DNA of 64,000 bases, taken from contig DASTFB010000087.1 of the NCBI GenBank assembly GCA_035709005.1, positions 186,001-250,000 of the forward strand, written 5' to 3'. This stretch comes from Candidatus Methylomirabilota bacterium. GTDB taxonomy: Bacteria > Methylomirabilota > Methylomirabilia > Rokubacteriales > CSP1-6. How positions within the stretch are numbered: position 1 is the stretch's first letter; each line of letters begins with the position of its first letter. The translations under genes were made by a program, and so were the position numbers. Under the pieces are notes generated by a model that saw nothing but the letters and a program-made list of their open reading frames with translations, searched no databases and was not told the DNA's origin. Below are positions 51,231 to 59,424 of the stretch, piece after piece.

Positions 51231-52280
51231 GTGAAAGCCATGGTGCTGCGCAAGCTGGGTGGCCCGCTCGAGCTGGCCGACGTGCCCGTTCCCCGTATCG
51301 GCCCCAACGACGCGCTCCTCCGCGTGCGCGCCACCGGTGTGGGGCTCACCGTGGTCATCATGGTCGGCGTCCCTGGCCGGGTGACGTCCTTCCCGCGGAT
51401 CCCCGGCCACGAGGTGGCCGGAGAGGTCGTCGAGGTCGGCTCCGAGGTGACCACCGTGCGGCCGAGGGACCGGGTCACCTGCCACTTCTATCTGACATGC
51501 CACGCCTGCGCCTACTGCCGGAGCGGGCGGGAAACGCTGTGCACGGCGTTTCGGGGCAACGTCGGGATGGCGTGCGACGGCGGCTATGCCGAGTACATGG
51601 CCATTCCCGCCGCCAACCTCGTGCGAATCCCCGACGGGGTGTCGGACGTCGAGGCGGCCCTGGCCGCCGACGCCATCTGCACGCCGTACCACGCCTGCCG
51701 CGAGGAAGCGCGGGTGGGCCCGGGCGACGTGGTCCTGGTCATCGGGGCCGGAGGCGGGGTGGGTATCCACATGGTGCAGATGGCCAAGCTCTGCGGAGGC
51801 TGGGTGATCGGCGTCGACGTGTCGGACGCCAAGCTGGAGATGGCCCGCAGCCTGGGCGCCGACGCCGTCGTGGACGCCCGCCGGGACAGCCTGGCCCGGC
51901 AGGTGCTGGCCTTGACCGACGGCCGGGGCGTCGACGCGGCGATCGACACGGTGGGATCGACGGAAACCCTGGAGGGTTCGCTGGCCTCGCTGGCCCGGGC
52001 CGGCCGCCTGGTCATCATCGGTCACCGCCCTCCCGAGGTCTTCGGGGTGGAGGCGACGTTCCGGGTCGATCCCGGGCTGGTCCTCACCCGCATGCTGGAG
52101 ATCCACGGCTCGCGATACGTCTCGCTGGCCGAGATCGGCCAGACCCTCGAGCTGCTCCGCCAGCGCCGCATCAAGGCCATCGTGAGCCGAACGTTCCCCC
52201 TGGAAGGCGCCCAGGAAGCCCACGAGCTCCTTCGCCGGAACGCCCTGGTGGGCCGGGCCGCCCTGCTTCTGGATCGGTGA
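51231..52280 (+). CDS. Zinc-type medium-chain alcohol dehydrogenase homologue
   Basis: A 349-residue MDR protein. The cofactor domain has DVVLVIGAGGGVGIHMVQMA, and the structural-zinc lobe is present (CHACAYCRSGRETLC). FPRIPGHEVAGEVVEVG keeps the catalytic-zone His/Glu. The usual catalytic-zinc cysteine (as in GVCHTDL) is missing: the equivalent segment reads RATGVGLTVVIMVGVPG. The enzyme may therefore bind zinc differently or act as a different MDR oxidoreductase. The GTG start at 51231 lies 7 nt after the LivG fragment stop. Confidence 0.88.
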   Translation: MKAMVLRKLGGPLELADVPVPRIGPNDALLRVRATGVGLTVVIMVGVPGRVTSFPRIPGHEVAGEVVEVGSEVTTVRPRDRVTCHFYLTCHACAYCRSGRETLCTAFRGNVGMACDGGYAEYMAIPAANLVRIPDGVSDVEAALAADAICTPYHACREEARVGPGDVVLVIGAGGGVGIHMVQMAKLCGGWVIGVDVSDAKLEMARSLGADAVVDARRDSLARQVLALTDGRGVDAAIDTVGSTETLEGSLASLARAGRLVIIGHRPPEVFGVEATFRVDPGLVLTRMLEIHGSRYVSLAEIGQTLELLRQRRIKAIVSRTFPLEGAQEAHELLRRNALVGRAALLLDR

Positions 52281-52312
52281 TGCTCGAGGTGCGCGACATC
52301 CACACCTGTCAA
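52280..52312 (+). pseudogene. N-terminal fragment of a LivF-like ABC ATPase
   Basis: ATG 52280 overlaps the dehydrogenase stop (TGATG) and opens MLEVRDIHTCQG, which matches the usual LivF N-terminus (MLEVRDIHTYYG-like). The frame then continues for 26 codons of unrelated sequence. The segment lies between the alcohol dehydrogenase and the hydroxyisobutyrate dehydrogenase genes. The fragment is short, so the assignment is tentative. Confidence 0.45.
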
Positions 52313-52392
52313 GGACTGGAACGTGACCGGCTCAGCTGTGGGAGAACGAACCCGATCAAGTCCCGCTACCCGGGACTGGGAGGAGCGACGAC

Positions 52393-53274
52393 ATGAAGCG
52401 CGTCGGCATCATCGGCGTGGGCTTGCTCGGCACGGCGGTCGCCTCGCGCCTGCTGGAGGGCGGGTTCGACGTCGTCGGCTACGACACGCGGCCAGCGCAG
52501 CCGGCGGCGCTGGCGGCGCGGGGTCTCCGGCCGGCGGCCAGCCTGCTGGAAGCCGCGGCCGAGGCCGACGTGGTGTTCACCATCCTGCCCTCACTGGAAG
52601 CGGTGGACGCGGCGATACGAGGTCCCGGCGGGTTGCTGGAGACGGCCCCGCCCACCGCCACCATCGTGCAGATGAGCACGATCTCGCCGACCCTCACCCG
52701 GGCGCTGGGGGCCGCCGCCGCCCAGCGGGGTATCGGATTCCTGGACGCGCCGATGAGCGGGACCAGCGCTATGGTCGCCCGGGGGGATTGCACGATCTTC
52801 GTGGCCGGCGACCGCCCGCGGGCCGATGCCTGCCGGTCCGTCTTCGACGCCATCGCGCGCAAGACGATCTACGTCGGCGCTATCGGTCTGGCCACGCTGG
52901 CCAAGCTGGCCACCAATCTCCTCGTCGGCCTCAACACGGCGGCGGTCGCCGAAGCGCTGGTGCTGGGGGCCAAGGGCGGTCTCGACCCCGCTCAGCTCCT
53001 GGCCATTCTCAAGGAGAGCGCAGCGGGATCGCGCATGCTCGAGGTACGGGGTCCCCTGATGGTCAGCCACCGCTTCGAGCCCCAGATGAAGGCCGAGCTC
53101 TTCTTGAAGGACTTCAAGCTCATGCTCGAGGAAGGCCTGCGCGTGGGGGCCCCGCTACCGCTCACGAGCCTGACCGAACAGCTCACGGTGGCCACGGTGG
53201 CCGCCGGGCACGGCGGCGAGGACATCGCGGCGATCATCACGGCCCTGGAGCGAATGGCCGGCCTGGAGCGGTAA
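52393..53274 (+). CDS. 3-hydroxyisobutyrate dehydrogenase-family protein
   Basis: A 293-residue beta-hydroxyacid dehydrogenase. RVGIIGVGLLGTAVASRLLE is the NAD(P) loop, FLDAPMSGTSAMVARGDCTI the substrate-binding serine/glycine motif, and GLATLAKLATNLLVGLNTAA has the catalytic Lys. C-terminal FEPQMKAELFLKDFKLMLEE is the conserved helix. Substrate could be 3-hydroxyisobutyrate, tartronate semialdehyde or a similar acid. GGGAGGAG precedes ATG 52393. Confidence 0.9.
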   Translation: MKRVGIIGVGLLGTAVASRLLEGGFDVVGYDTRPAQPAALAARGLRPAASLLEAAAEADVVFTILPSLEAVDAAIRGPGGLLETAPPTATIVQMSTISPTLTRALGAAAAQRGIGFLDAPMSGTSAMVARGDCTIFVAGDRPRADACRSVFDAIARKTIYVGAIGLATLAKLATNLLVGLNTAAVAEALVLGAKGGLDPAQLLAILKESAAGSRMLEVRGPLMVSHRFEPQMKAELFLKDFKLMLEEGLRVGAPLPLTSLTEQLTVATVAAGHGGEDIAAIITALERMAGLER

Positions 53275-53285
53275 GGCTTCGCCGG

Positions 53286-54854
53286 CTACGCCCGGTCGCG
53301 ATGATCGCCGGTGAAGCCAGCCTCGGGCGCCGCCGGCGTCCCGGGCTCCGGGATCGAGCTCAGGATGCGTCCCAGCCGCCGGGTCAGGGCCCGGCGGACC
53401 AGCGGCGAGAGCAGCATCAGCACGGCCAGCCCCAGGAGCGTGGCCGCGATGGGTCGCTCGACGAACACCATGAACTCCCCGTGGGAGTAGATGAGCGACC
53501 GCCGCAGGTTGGCTTCGAGCTGCGGTCCCAGGATCATGGCCAGCACGAGCGGAGCCGGCTCGAACTGGAACTTCCGCATCAGATACCCCAGGAGTCCGAA
53601 AATGACGGTGAAGCCCACATCCGTGGCATTGTTGTTGACGCTGTAGGCGCCCACCAGGACGAACATCACGATCAACGGAGCCAGCAGGGGGTAGGGAACC
53701 TGAAGCAGGCTCACCCAGAGCCGGATGAGGGGCAGATTCAGGATGAGCAGCATGAAGTTGCCGAGGTACATCGAGACGATCAGGCCCCAGAAGATCTCGG
53801 GCCGCTCCTGGATGAGGAGTGGGCCGGGCCGGATGCCGTGGATGAGAAGGGCGGCGAAGATCAGGGCGATGGAGGCGTTGCCGGGAATGCCGAGCGTCAG
53901 CAGGGGAATGAACGAGCTGGTGGCCGCCGCGTTGTTGCCGGCTTCCGGCGCGGCCACTCCCTCGAGCGCGCCCCTTCCGAATTGCTCGGGATGGCGGCTG
54001 AGCTTCTTTTCCAGGGCGTAGATCAGGAACGACGAAATGGTGGCTCCCCCGCCGGGCAGCACCCCGATCAGGAACCCGATCAGCGAGCCGCGGGCGATGG
54101 GCGCGGAGGCGGATCGCCACTCCTCGCGGCTGCCTAGCAGGCCGCTGATCTTGGCCTTGAGGATCTCGGGCTTGACGCTGCGCTCGATGTTGACGAGCGC
54201 CTCGCCGATGCCGAACAGCCCCATGGCCACGATGACGAACTCGAACCCCTCGGAGAGCTTGAAGAAGCCGTAGGTGAAGCGGGGGCTGCCCATGATCGGG
54301 TCCAGGCCCACCGTGCCGAGCAGGAGTCCCAGCGCCGCCATGCTGAGACCCTTGGCCATCGAGCCGCCGCCCAGATAGCCGACCATCATCAAGCCCAGGA
54401 TCAGCAGCGCGCTGTTCTCGGGGGCTCCGAACCTGAGGGCGAACTCGGCGAGCGGCGGGGCCAGCAGCATCAGGCCCACGATGGCCAGCGAACCGGCCAC
54501 GAACGATCCGATGGCGGAGATGGCCAGGGCCAGCCCGGCCCGGCCCTGACGGGCCATCTGATACCCGTCGATGCACGTCACGACCGAGGCGGCCTCGCCC
54601 GGGATGTTGAGCAGGATCGAGGTGGTGGAGCCGCCGTACATGGCGCCGTAGAAGATACCGGCGAGCAGGATGACGGCCGAGGTGGGCGGCATGCCGTAGG
54701 TGACGGGCAGCAGCAGCGCGATCGTGGCCGGCGGCCCCAGCCCCGGCAACACGCCGACGGCGGTGCCCACCAGCGCCCCCAGGAAGCAGTAGAAGAGATT
54801 GACGGGCGTGACGGCGACCGCGAAGCCGTGAGCCAGGCTGCCCAGGATCTCCAC
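53286..54854 (-). CDS. tctA: Tripartite tricarboxylate transporter, large permease TctA
   Basis: A 522-residue membrane protein with about twelve helices and the family motifs GALVGTAVGVLPGLGPPATI and AATSSFIPLLTLGIPGNASI, the inverted repeats with conserved Gly/Pro that characterise TctA. It works with the small TctB and periplasmic TctC chains encoded upstream to import carboxylates by ion symport. Gene order in transcription is tctC-tctB-tctA, with 6 nt from tctB to tctA. Confidence 0.93.
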   Translation of the reverse strand: MEILGSLAHGFAVAVTPVNLFYCFLGALVGTAVGVLPGLGPPATIALLLPVTYGMPPTSAVILLAGIFYGAMYGGSTTSILLNIPGEAASVVTCIDGYQMARQGRAGLALAISAIGSFVAGSLAIVGLMLLAPPLAEFALRFGAPENSALLILGLMMVGYLGGGSMAKGLSMAALGLLLGTVGLDPIMGSPRFTYGFFKLSEGFEFVIVAMGLFGIGEALVNIERSVKPEILKAKISGLLGSREEWRSASAPIARGSLIGFLIGVLPGGGATISSFLIYALEKKLSRHPEQFGRGALEGVAAPEAGNNAAATSSFIPLLTLGIPGNASIALIFAALLIHGIRPGPLLIQERPEIFWGLIVSMYLGNFMLLILNLPLIRLWVSLLQVPYPLLAPLIVMFVLVGAYSVNNNATDVGFTVIFGLLGYLMRKFQFEPAPLVLAMILGPQLEANLRRSLIYSHGEFMVFVERPIAATLLGLAVLMLLSPLVRRALTRRLGRILSSIPEPGTPAAPEAGFTGDHRDRA

Positions 54855-54860
54855 GACGGC

Positions 54861-55316
54861 TCAGCGCGCGAGGAAGCCGGCGGGCAGCGGGACGCCGAGC
54901 CACAGCCCGAAGAGCACGTACGATCCGCCGGCGGCGAGCAGGGCCATGCCCAGGGCCACCGGCCAGCGATGCGGCTCGGTCACCCGCAGCATGAAGAGGA
55001 CGAGGCCGAAGGTGGCGAGGGGATAGCCGACGGTGTCGAGCGTCAGGGCGTAGACGGTGAGCAGCGCGAGCACGCCGACGACCTTGCCGAACCGACCGCC
55101 CTCGCTCTGCCGCGGCTCCCGGGCCTTCAAGAGAGAGTGGCCGAGCAGCACGATCGCGAGCGACCCCAGGGCCAGACTCACCCACCAGGGATAAAAGCCG
55201 GGCCCGGGGTTGCGGACCACGCCGTAGGGCAGAAGTCGCGCAGACTCCGCCACCCCGATGGCCGCGAACACCAGCAACGCCGAGGCCGCGACCGCGTCGC
55301 GTCCGGCCATCGTCAC
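54861..55316 (-). CDS. tctB: Tripartite tricarboxylate transporter, small permease TctB
   Basis: A 151-residue membrane protein with four hydrophobic segments and the family's NPGPGFYPWWVSLALGSLAI segment. It starts at GTG 55316 or possibly ATG 55310. The gene lies between tctC and tctA, and the small subunit has no other known partner. Confidence 0.9.
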   Translation of the reverse strand: MTMAGRDAVAASALLVFAAIGVAESARLLPYGVVRNPGPGFYPWWVSLALGSLAIVLLGHSLLKAREPRQSEGGRFGKVVGVLALLTVYALTLDTVGYPLATFGLVLFMLRVTEPHRWPVALGMALLAAGGSYVLFGLWLGVPLPAGFLAR

Positions 55317-55326
55317 GAGGAACCGC

Positions 55327-56286
55327 CTACTTGGCGGCCTCGACGAGCTTGGAATGCTGCTCCCACTCCTCGCGCCAGGTCTTCGCGAAATCCTTGCCGG
55401 ACTGGAAGCTGACCTCGTCGCCCAGGCTCTTGATCAGTCCCTTGAAGGACCGATCCTCGCTGAGCTTCCTGAACGCGGTCTCGAGCTTGTCCATGATCGG
55501 CTGCGGGGTGCCCTTGGGGGCCAGCACCGCCCGCCACATCGTGAAGACGACGTCGAGGCCCTGCTCCTTCATGGTAGGGACATCGGGGAAGCTCGGATGC
55601 CGCTTGACGTCGGTGTTGGCGAGGAGCCGCATCTTGCCCGCCGCGACCTGGGGCGTGAGCTGGGCGGTGAAGCCGAAGGTGGCGTCGGCGTGGCCGCCCA
55701 GGACGGCCAGTAGCGCGGGTCCACCGCCGTCGTGGGGGATATTGTTGTATTCGAAACCGGCAGCCTTGCCCAGCATCCGCATGGGCAGGTCGGCGGCGCC
55801 CCAGGGGCCGCTGTTGGCGAAGTTCAGCTTGCCGGGATTCTTCTTCGCGTACTCGACCATCTCGCCCAACGTCTTCCAGGGCGCGTCGCTCCGGACCGCG
55901 ATGAAGGGCGCGCTGTAGTTGATCCGGCACACCGGCTGGAACTGGTCAGGGCCGATCGGCGCCTTCTGCACGAGGGCGAACGTGGTGTTGGGCCCCGTGC
56001 CACCGAACAGCAGCGTGTAGCCGTCGGGCTTGGCGCGGATCACGTGCCGCGAACCGACGGCGCCACCGCCACCCGGCCTGAGGACGACCAGCAACGGCTG
56101 GCCGAGGTGCTCGTGGGCGACGCTGGCCACGGCCCGGGCGGTGAGGTCGTGCGAGCCGCCGGGACCGAAGGGGAGCACCAGCTCGACCGGCTTGGTCGGG
56201 AACTCCTGGGCAGAGGCCGAGAGCCCCGAACCCAGAACCGCCACCAGCGCCATCAGCGCCAGCGTCAACGCGCGCTTGTGGGCCAT
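55327..56286 (-). CDS. tctC: Tripartite tricarboxylate transporter substrate-binding protein TctC
   Basis: A 319-residue extracytoplasmic binding protein. Residues 1-26 are a signal peptide (ALTLALMALVAVLGSGLSAS), and the mature part opens FPTKPVELVLPFGPGGSHDL, the Bug/TctC hallmark. Bug proteins bind a wide range of carboxylates and related molecules, so the ligand is unknown. It is the first gene of the tct operon and divergent from a Gfo/Idh dehydrogenase. Confidence 0.93.
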   Translation of the reverse strand: MAHKRALTLALMALVAVLGSGLSASAQEFPTKPVELVLPFGPGGSHDLTARAVASVAHEHLGQPLLVVLRPGGGGAVGSRHVIRAKPDGYTLLFGGTGPNTTFALVQKAPIGPDQFQPVCRINYSAPFIAVRSDAPWKTLGEMVEYAKKNPGKLNFANSGPWGAADLPMRMLGKAAGFEYNNIPHDGGGPALLAVLGGHADATFGFTAQLTPQVAAGKMRLLANTDVKRHPSFPDVPTMKEQGLDVVFTMWRAVLAPKGTPQPIMDKLETAFRKLSEDRSFKGLIKSLGDEVSFQSGKDFAKTWREEWEQHSKLVEAAK

Positions 56287-56426
56287 GAACGCCTCCTATC
56301 ACCGAGCAGGCTTTCCGCGTACGTGCGCATCAAGATAGTGGGCGCCGCCGTAGAATGCAATAAGGCTTGAGCGGGCCCACACGCTCGTATAGAGTGCCTG
56401 GCGCCTTGCCCAGAGGAGGTCGCCCC

Positions 56427-57461
56427 ATGAACCGGATCGAGGTGGGCATCATCGGCACCGGCTGGATCGGCGAGATCCGGGCTCACACCTGCGCCCGTCA
56501 CCCGCTGGTCGCCGGGCTCCACCTGGCGGAGATCGACGAGGCCAGACTGCGGCGGGTGGCGAGCGAGACGGGCGCCCGCACCGCCACCACGGACTACCGC
56601 GAGCTGCTCAAGCGCGAGGAGATCGACGCCATCATCGTCTCCACCACGCCGGAGACCACCCACTACCCGTTCACCCGCGATTGTCTGCTCGCGCGCAAGC
56701 ACACCTTCCTGGAGAAGCCCATGGGGCTGGAGCTCAAGGAGGCCGACGAGCTCATGAGCCTGGCCCGGGAGCACGATCTCAAGCTCACCATCGGCTACAC
56801 CCAGCGCTTCAACCCCAAGTACGCGTACGTCAAGAAGTGCCTGGACGACGGCACGCTGGGCCGGCCCGTCACCGCGCTGGTGAGCCGCAACGTCTCTCGC
56901 TCCATCGGCAACAAGATCGGCGGGCGCATCCGGCTGTCGCCCGCCGTGATGGAAGCCACCCACGACATCGACTTCATCCTCTGGTGTCTGCAGGGCGCGC
57001 GCCCGGTGCGGGTCTTCTCCCAGACCGTGTACCGCATCATGGAGCGCGCGCACGGCGTGCCCGACTGTCAGTGGATCGTCGTCACCATGGACGACGGCAC
57101 CGTGTTCACCATCGGCGCCGGCTGGGCGCTGCCCCCCGGCTACCCGCACTTCTCCTCGGCCACCATCGAGTTCGTGGCCACCGAGGGGGCCCTGCTCATC
57201 GACGACAGTCACCGGGACATCGTGCTCAACACGATGAAGAAGGGCATGGTGCTGCCGCTCAGCACGATGCCAGGGGAGCAGGTCGGGCACGTGTACCAGG
57301 GCCCCATGGAGGCGGAGACGATCCACTTCATCGAAGCCGTGACCCTGAACCGGCCGCTGCTGGTCACGCCCGAGCAGGCACGCCAGGTGATGGAGGTGAC
57401 GCTGGCTGCGGACCTCTCCGCGGAGCGTCACGCGCCGGTCAGCTTGCCGCTCGATAAGTAG
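56427..57461 (+). CDS. Gfo/Idh/MocA-family dehydrogenase, inositol-dehydrogenase-like
   Basis: A 344-residue NAD-dependent sugar/cyclitol oxidoreductase. VGIIGTGWIGEIRAHTCARH is the nucleotide fold, HTFLEKPMGLELKEADELM carries the EKP catalytic Lys, and ATHDIDFILWCLQGARPVRV the catalytic Asp-His region. ATG 56427 has AGAGGAGG in front of it. It is divergent from tctC by 140 nt and could act on the compound that the tct system imports, an inference from position. Confidence 0.9.
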   Translation: MNRIEVGIIGTGWIGEIRAHTCARHPLVAGLHLAEIDEARLRRVASETGARTATTDYRELLKREEIDAIIVSTTPETTHYPFTRDCLLARKHTFLEKPMGLELKEADELMSLAREHDLKLTIGYTQRFNPKYAYVKKCLDDGTLGRPVTALVSRNVSRSIGNKIGGRIRLSPAVMEATHDIDFILWCLQGARPVRVFSQTVYRIMERAHGVPDCQWIVVTMDDGTVFTIGAGWALPPGYPHFSSATIEFVATEGALLIDDSHRDIVLNTMKKGMVLPLSTMPGEQVGHVYQGPMEAETIHFIEAVTLNRPLLVTPEQARQVMEVTLAADLSAERHAPVSLPLDK

Positions 57462-57486
57462 GCGGCGACGACCTGGGATCGTTAGC

Positions 57487-57519
57487 TTGGAGGGGGGCGC
57501 TCGACGCGCCCCCCTCCAA
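57487..57519. terminator. Perfect 14-bp hairpin at the head of the tandem repeat
   Basis: TTGGAGGGGGGCGC (57487-57500) pairs exactly with GCGCCCCCCTCCAA (57506-57519) around TCGAC. It lies 25 nt after the Gfo/Idh stop at a convergent junction and closely resembles the hairpin at 40482-40510. Confidence 0.65.
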
Positions 57520-57658
57520 ACCTCCCCCGTTCACGCGGGGTGCGACCACCGTCGCCGTCTCCCCTCCAAACCTCCCCCATTCACACGGGGTGCGACCACC
57601 GTCGCCGTCTCCCCTCCAAACCTCCCCCGTTCACGCGGGGTGCGACACGGTCGCCGTT
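57511..57658 (+). repeat. Three tandem 50-bp repeat units
   Basis: Units 57511-57560, 57561-57610 and 57611-57658 each run CCCCTCCAAACCTCCCCCGT then TCACGCGGGGTGCGACCACC and GTCGCCGTCT. The second differs at two bases (ATTCACAC for GTTCACGC) and the third lacks two bases near its end. Units abut with no spacer, so this is not a CRISPR array. The same unit occurs inverted at 40403-40517. Confidence 0.88.
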
Positions 57659-57667
57659 TCCGCAGGC

Positions 57668-58717
57668 CTAGTCTTTCCCCAGCTCGAAGGCGTCGTGGGC
57701 GTCGGCGTGCAGGTGCATGCCGGCGAGGCCGGCCGACTGCACGTCACCGCTGACCAGGTGCAGGCGGTTGCCGATGACGCCGCCGGCCAGGCCGTGGCGG
57801 GGCATCGGCATGCGCGGCAGCATGATCCAGCGGTTGGTGGCCGGCTCGTACGCTTCCAGGGCGCGAAACGCGGCCATCAGGCGGTCGTCCTGAAACTCGC
57901 CGCCGGCCACGTAGATCCGGTCGCTGTGGACGCCCCACGCCACCGCACTGCGGGCGGTCGGCATCCGGGCCCGGATGCCTCCCCACTGGTCGGTCGCCGG
58001 ATCGTACTCCTCGACGATGTCCGTGTTGCTGGCCACGCTGATAAAGGCGGCGCCGATACGGCCGCCGATGACGTAGATCTTGTTGTTCACCACCCCGACG
58101 GCGGCGTGGTTGCGCGCCGTCGGCATGGGGCTGCGACCCCGCCAGGTGTTCGTGGCCGGATCGTACTCCTCCACCGTCCCCACCGAGCGATGGGGCCGCG
58201 CCGGATGCACGGCGGGCTCCGAAGAGCCGGGATGTGTGCTGGCGCCGCCGATCACGTAGACCTTCCCGCCCACGGTGGCCGCGACCGGCGATCCCCGCTT
58301 GCTGGGCATGGGCGCCAGCGCCTTCCACGAATCGTTGGCGGGGTCGTATTCCCAGGCGTTGTCGACCGGCACCCAGGCTGGCCGGCCAGCCTTCGGAGGC
58401 ACGAACCCTCCGAACACATAGACCTTGCCGTTGAGCTCGGTGACCGCCACGTGATGCGAAGGCAGGGCCATCGGCTTTTTCTTGGTCCACTTGTTCTCGG
58501 CCGGGTCGTACTCGAAGACCAGCCCCCGGGGCTGCCAGCCCGGCGCCAGGCCGCCGAAGACGTAGAGCTTGCCGCCAGCGCTGACACCGTAGAGCTCCTC
58601 GGCGGGCTCGGGGAACGGGGCCAGCTTCACCCACCGGCTGGGCGCCTGGGCTTCCAGGGAAACGGCCCCTGTCACCGCGACGACGAAAACGAGGATTCCC
58701 ACCAGTCGCACCATCAT
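57668..58717 (-). CDS. Exported kelch-repeat protein
   Basis: A 349-residue protein. Residues 1-24 are a signal peptide (GILVFVVAVTGAVSLEAQA). The rest holds about six kelch blades, each with a YVFGG/YVIGG-type double glycine followed by a W and EYDPA (for example KLYVFGGLAPG, KVYVIGGASTH, KIYVIGGRIG), which should form a beta-propeller outside the cytoplasm. ATG 58717 overlaps the stop of the AhpD-like selenoprotein gene (ATGA) and has a GGAGG before it, so the two are made together. Confidence 0.9.
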   Translation of the reverse strand: MMVRLVGILVFVVAVTGAVSLEAQAPSRWVKLAPFPEPAEELYGVSAGGKLYVFGGLAPGWQPRGLVFEYDPAENKWTKKKPMALPSHHVAVTELNGKVYVFGGFVPPKAGRPAWVPVDNAWEYDPANDSWKALAPMPSKRGSPVAATVGGKVYVIGGASTHPGSSEPAVHPARPHRSVGTVEEYDPATNTWRGRSPMPTARNHAAVGVVNNKIYVIGGRIGAAFISVASNTDIVEEYDPATDQWGGIRARMPTARSAVAWGVHSDRIYVAGGEFQDDRLMAAFRALEAYEPATNRWIMLPRMPMPRHGLAGGVIGNRLHLVSGDVQSAGLAGMHLHADAHDAFELGKD

Positions 58718-59367
58718 GGTTCCTCCCTGCCCGAAGCTCCGGCTGCCGCGCAGATCCGACAAGCGTACTCGTCCAGCGTGCGCGTGGTCACGCCGACCGC
58801 CCCGTGCTGGCGCCGGTTGTACTCCTCGGGCTCGAGCTCGGTCCGGAAGGCGTCGTTGAGCCGGTTGATCATGTTGAACAGCGCCGAGGCCATCGAGATC
58901 TCGACGATCTCGGCGTCGGAGAAGCGACGGCGCATCTCCCCCCAGGCCGCCTCGTCGTACCGGGCCGTGTTGCGGGTGAGGGCTTCGGCCCAGCGCAGCA
59001 CCGCCCGCTCCCGGGCGTCGAAGATCGGGCCGCCGGCATCGTCACTCTGCAGGGCGGTGAACTCCGCATCGGTGAGGCCCAGGGCTTGACCAAGCACCCG
59101 GTTGTGCTCCGTTCAATAGTGACACCCGTTGAGGATGGACGTCTTGAGCACCGCCAGATTGCGCAGGCGAGCCGCCGAGACCGCGCCGGCCTGCGGTTGC
59201 CGCACCGCCGCGACCAGGGGAAGGAACCACCGGGCGAGGCCCGGACTGTGGGCAAGGATACGGAGCAGATTGGCCACTCGCCCCAGCATGGCCTCCGCCG
59301 CGTCGTACACGGCGCGCACGCCGGCCGTCGCTTCATCGTTGGCGATACCGCGGATGCGCTGGGTCAT
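58714..59367 (-). CDS. AhpD/carboxymuconolactone-decarboxylase-like selenoprotein (CxxU, Sec85)
   Basis: A 217-residue protein read through TGA 59113-59115: VLKTSILNGCHY-U-TEHNRVLGQALGLT. The fold family is the all-helical AhpD/CMD group, whose active site is C-x2-C-x3-H(N); here it becomes C-x2-U-x3-HN with Sec as the second redox residue. The frame on the far side continues in phase with DARERAVLRWAEALTRNTAR and DAEIVEISMASALFNMINRL, typical of CMD-like proteins. ATG 59367 gives a normal length; the upstream ribosome site is weak. A U-bulged hairpin follows the UGA. It probably reduces peroxides or disulfides. The kelch gene overlaps its stop and a UbiD gene is divergent. Confidence 0.92.
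59079..59101 (-). promoter_or_regulatory. Candidate SECIS hairpin of the AhpD-like gene
   Basis: Positions +12 to +34 after the UGA pair as CCGGG-U-GCUU / AAGC-CCUGG with loop GGUC and a single bulged U (+17) on the 5' arm. Loop GGUC and the bulged U reproduce the SelB-binding features of the E. coli fdhF SECIS. The four base pairs above the bulge and five below it (one G-U) are intact. Confidence 0.85.
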
Positions 59368-59424
59368 CGCGAGCGCAGGGAGGGGCTGCTCACGGCCGAG
59401 ACAATAGCATAGACTAAGAGCGCG

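Noticed and set aside
57511-57658. Tandem 50-bp units as a CRISPR array
   Set aside because: Units abut without unique spacers, only three copies are present, and no cas gene is nearby.
57590-59089. A 499-codon plus-strand frame over the tandem repeat and the kelch gene
   Set aside because: It starts inside the repeat and lies antisense to the kelch and selenoprotein genes, which have strong domain evidence.
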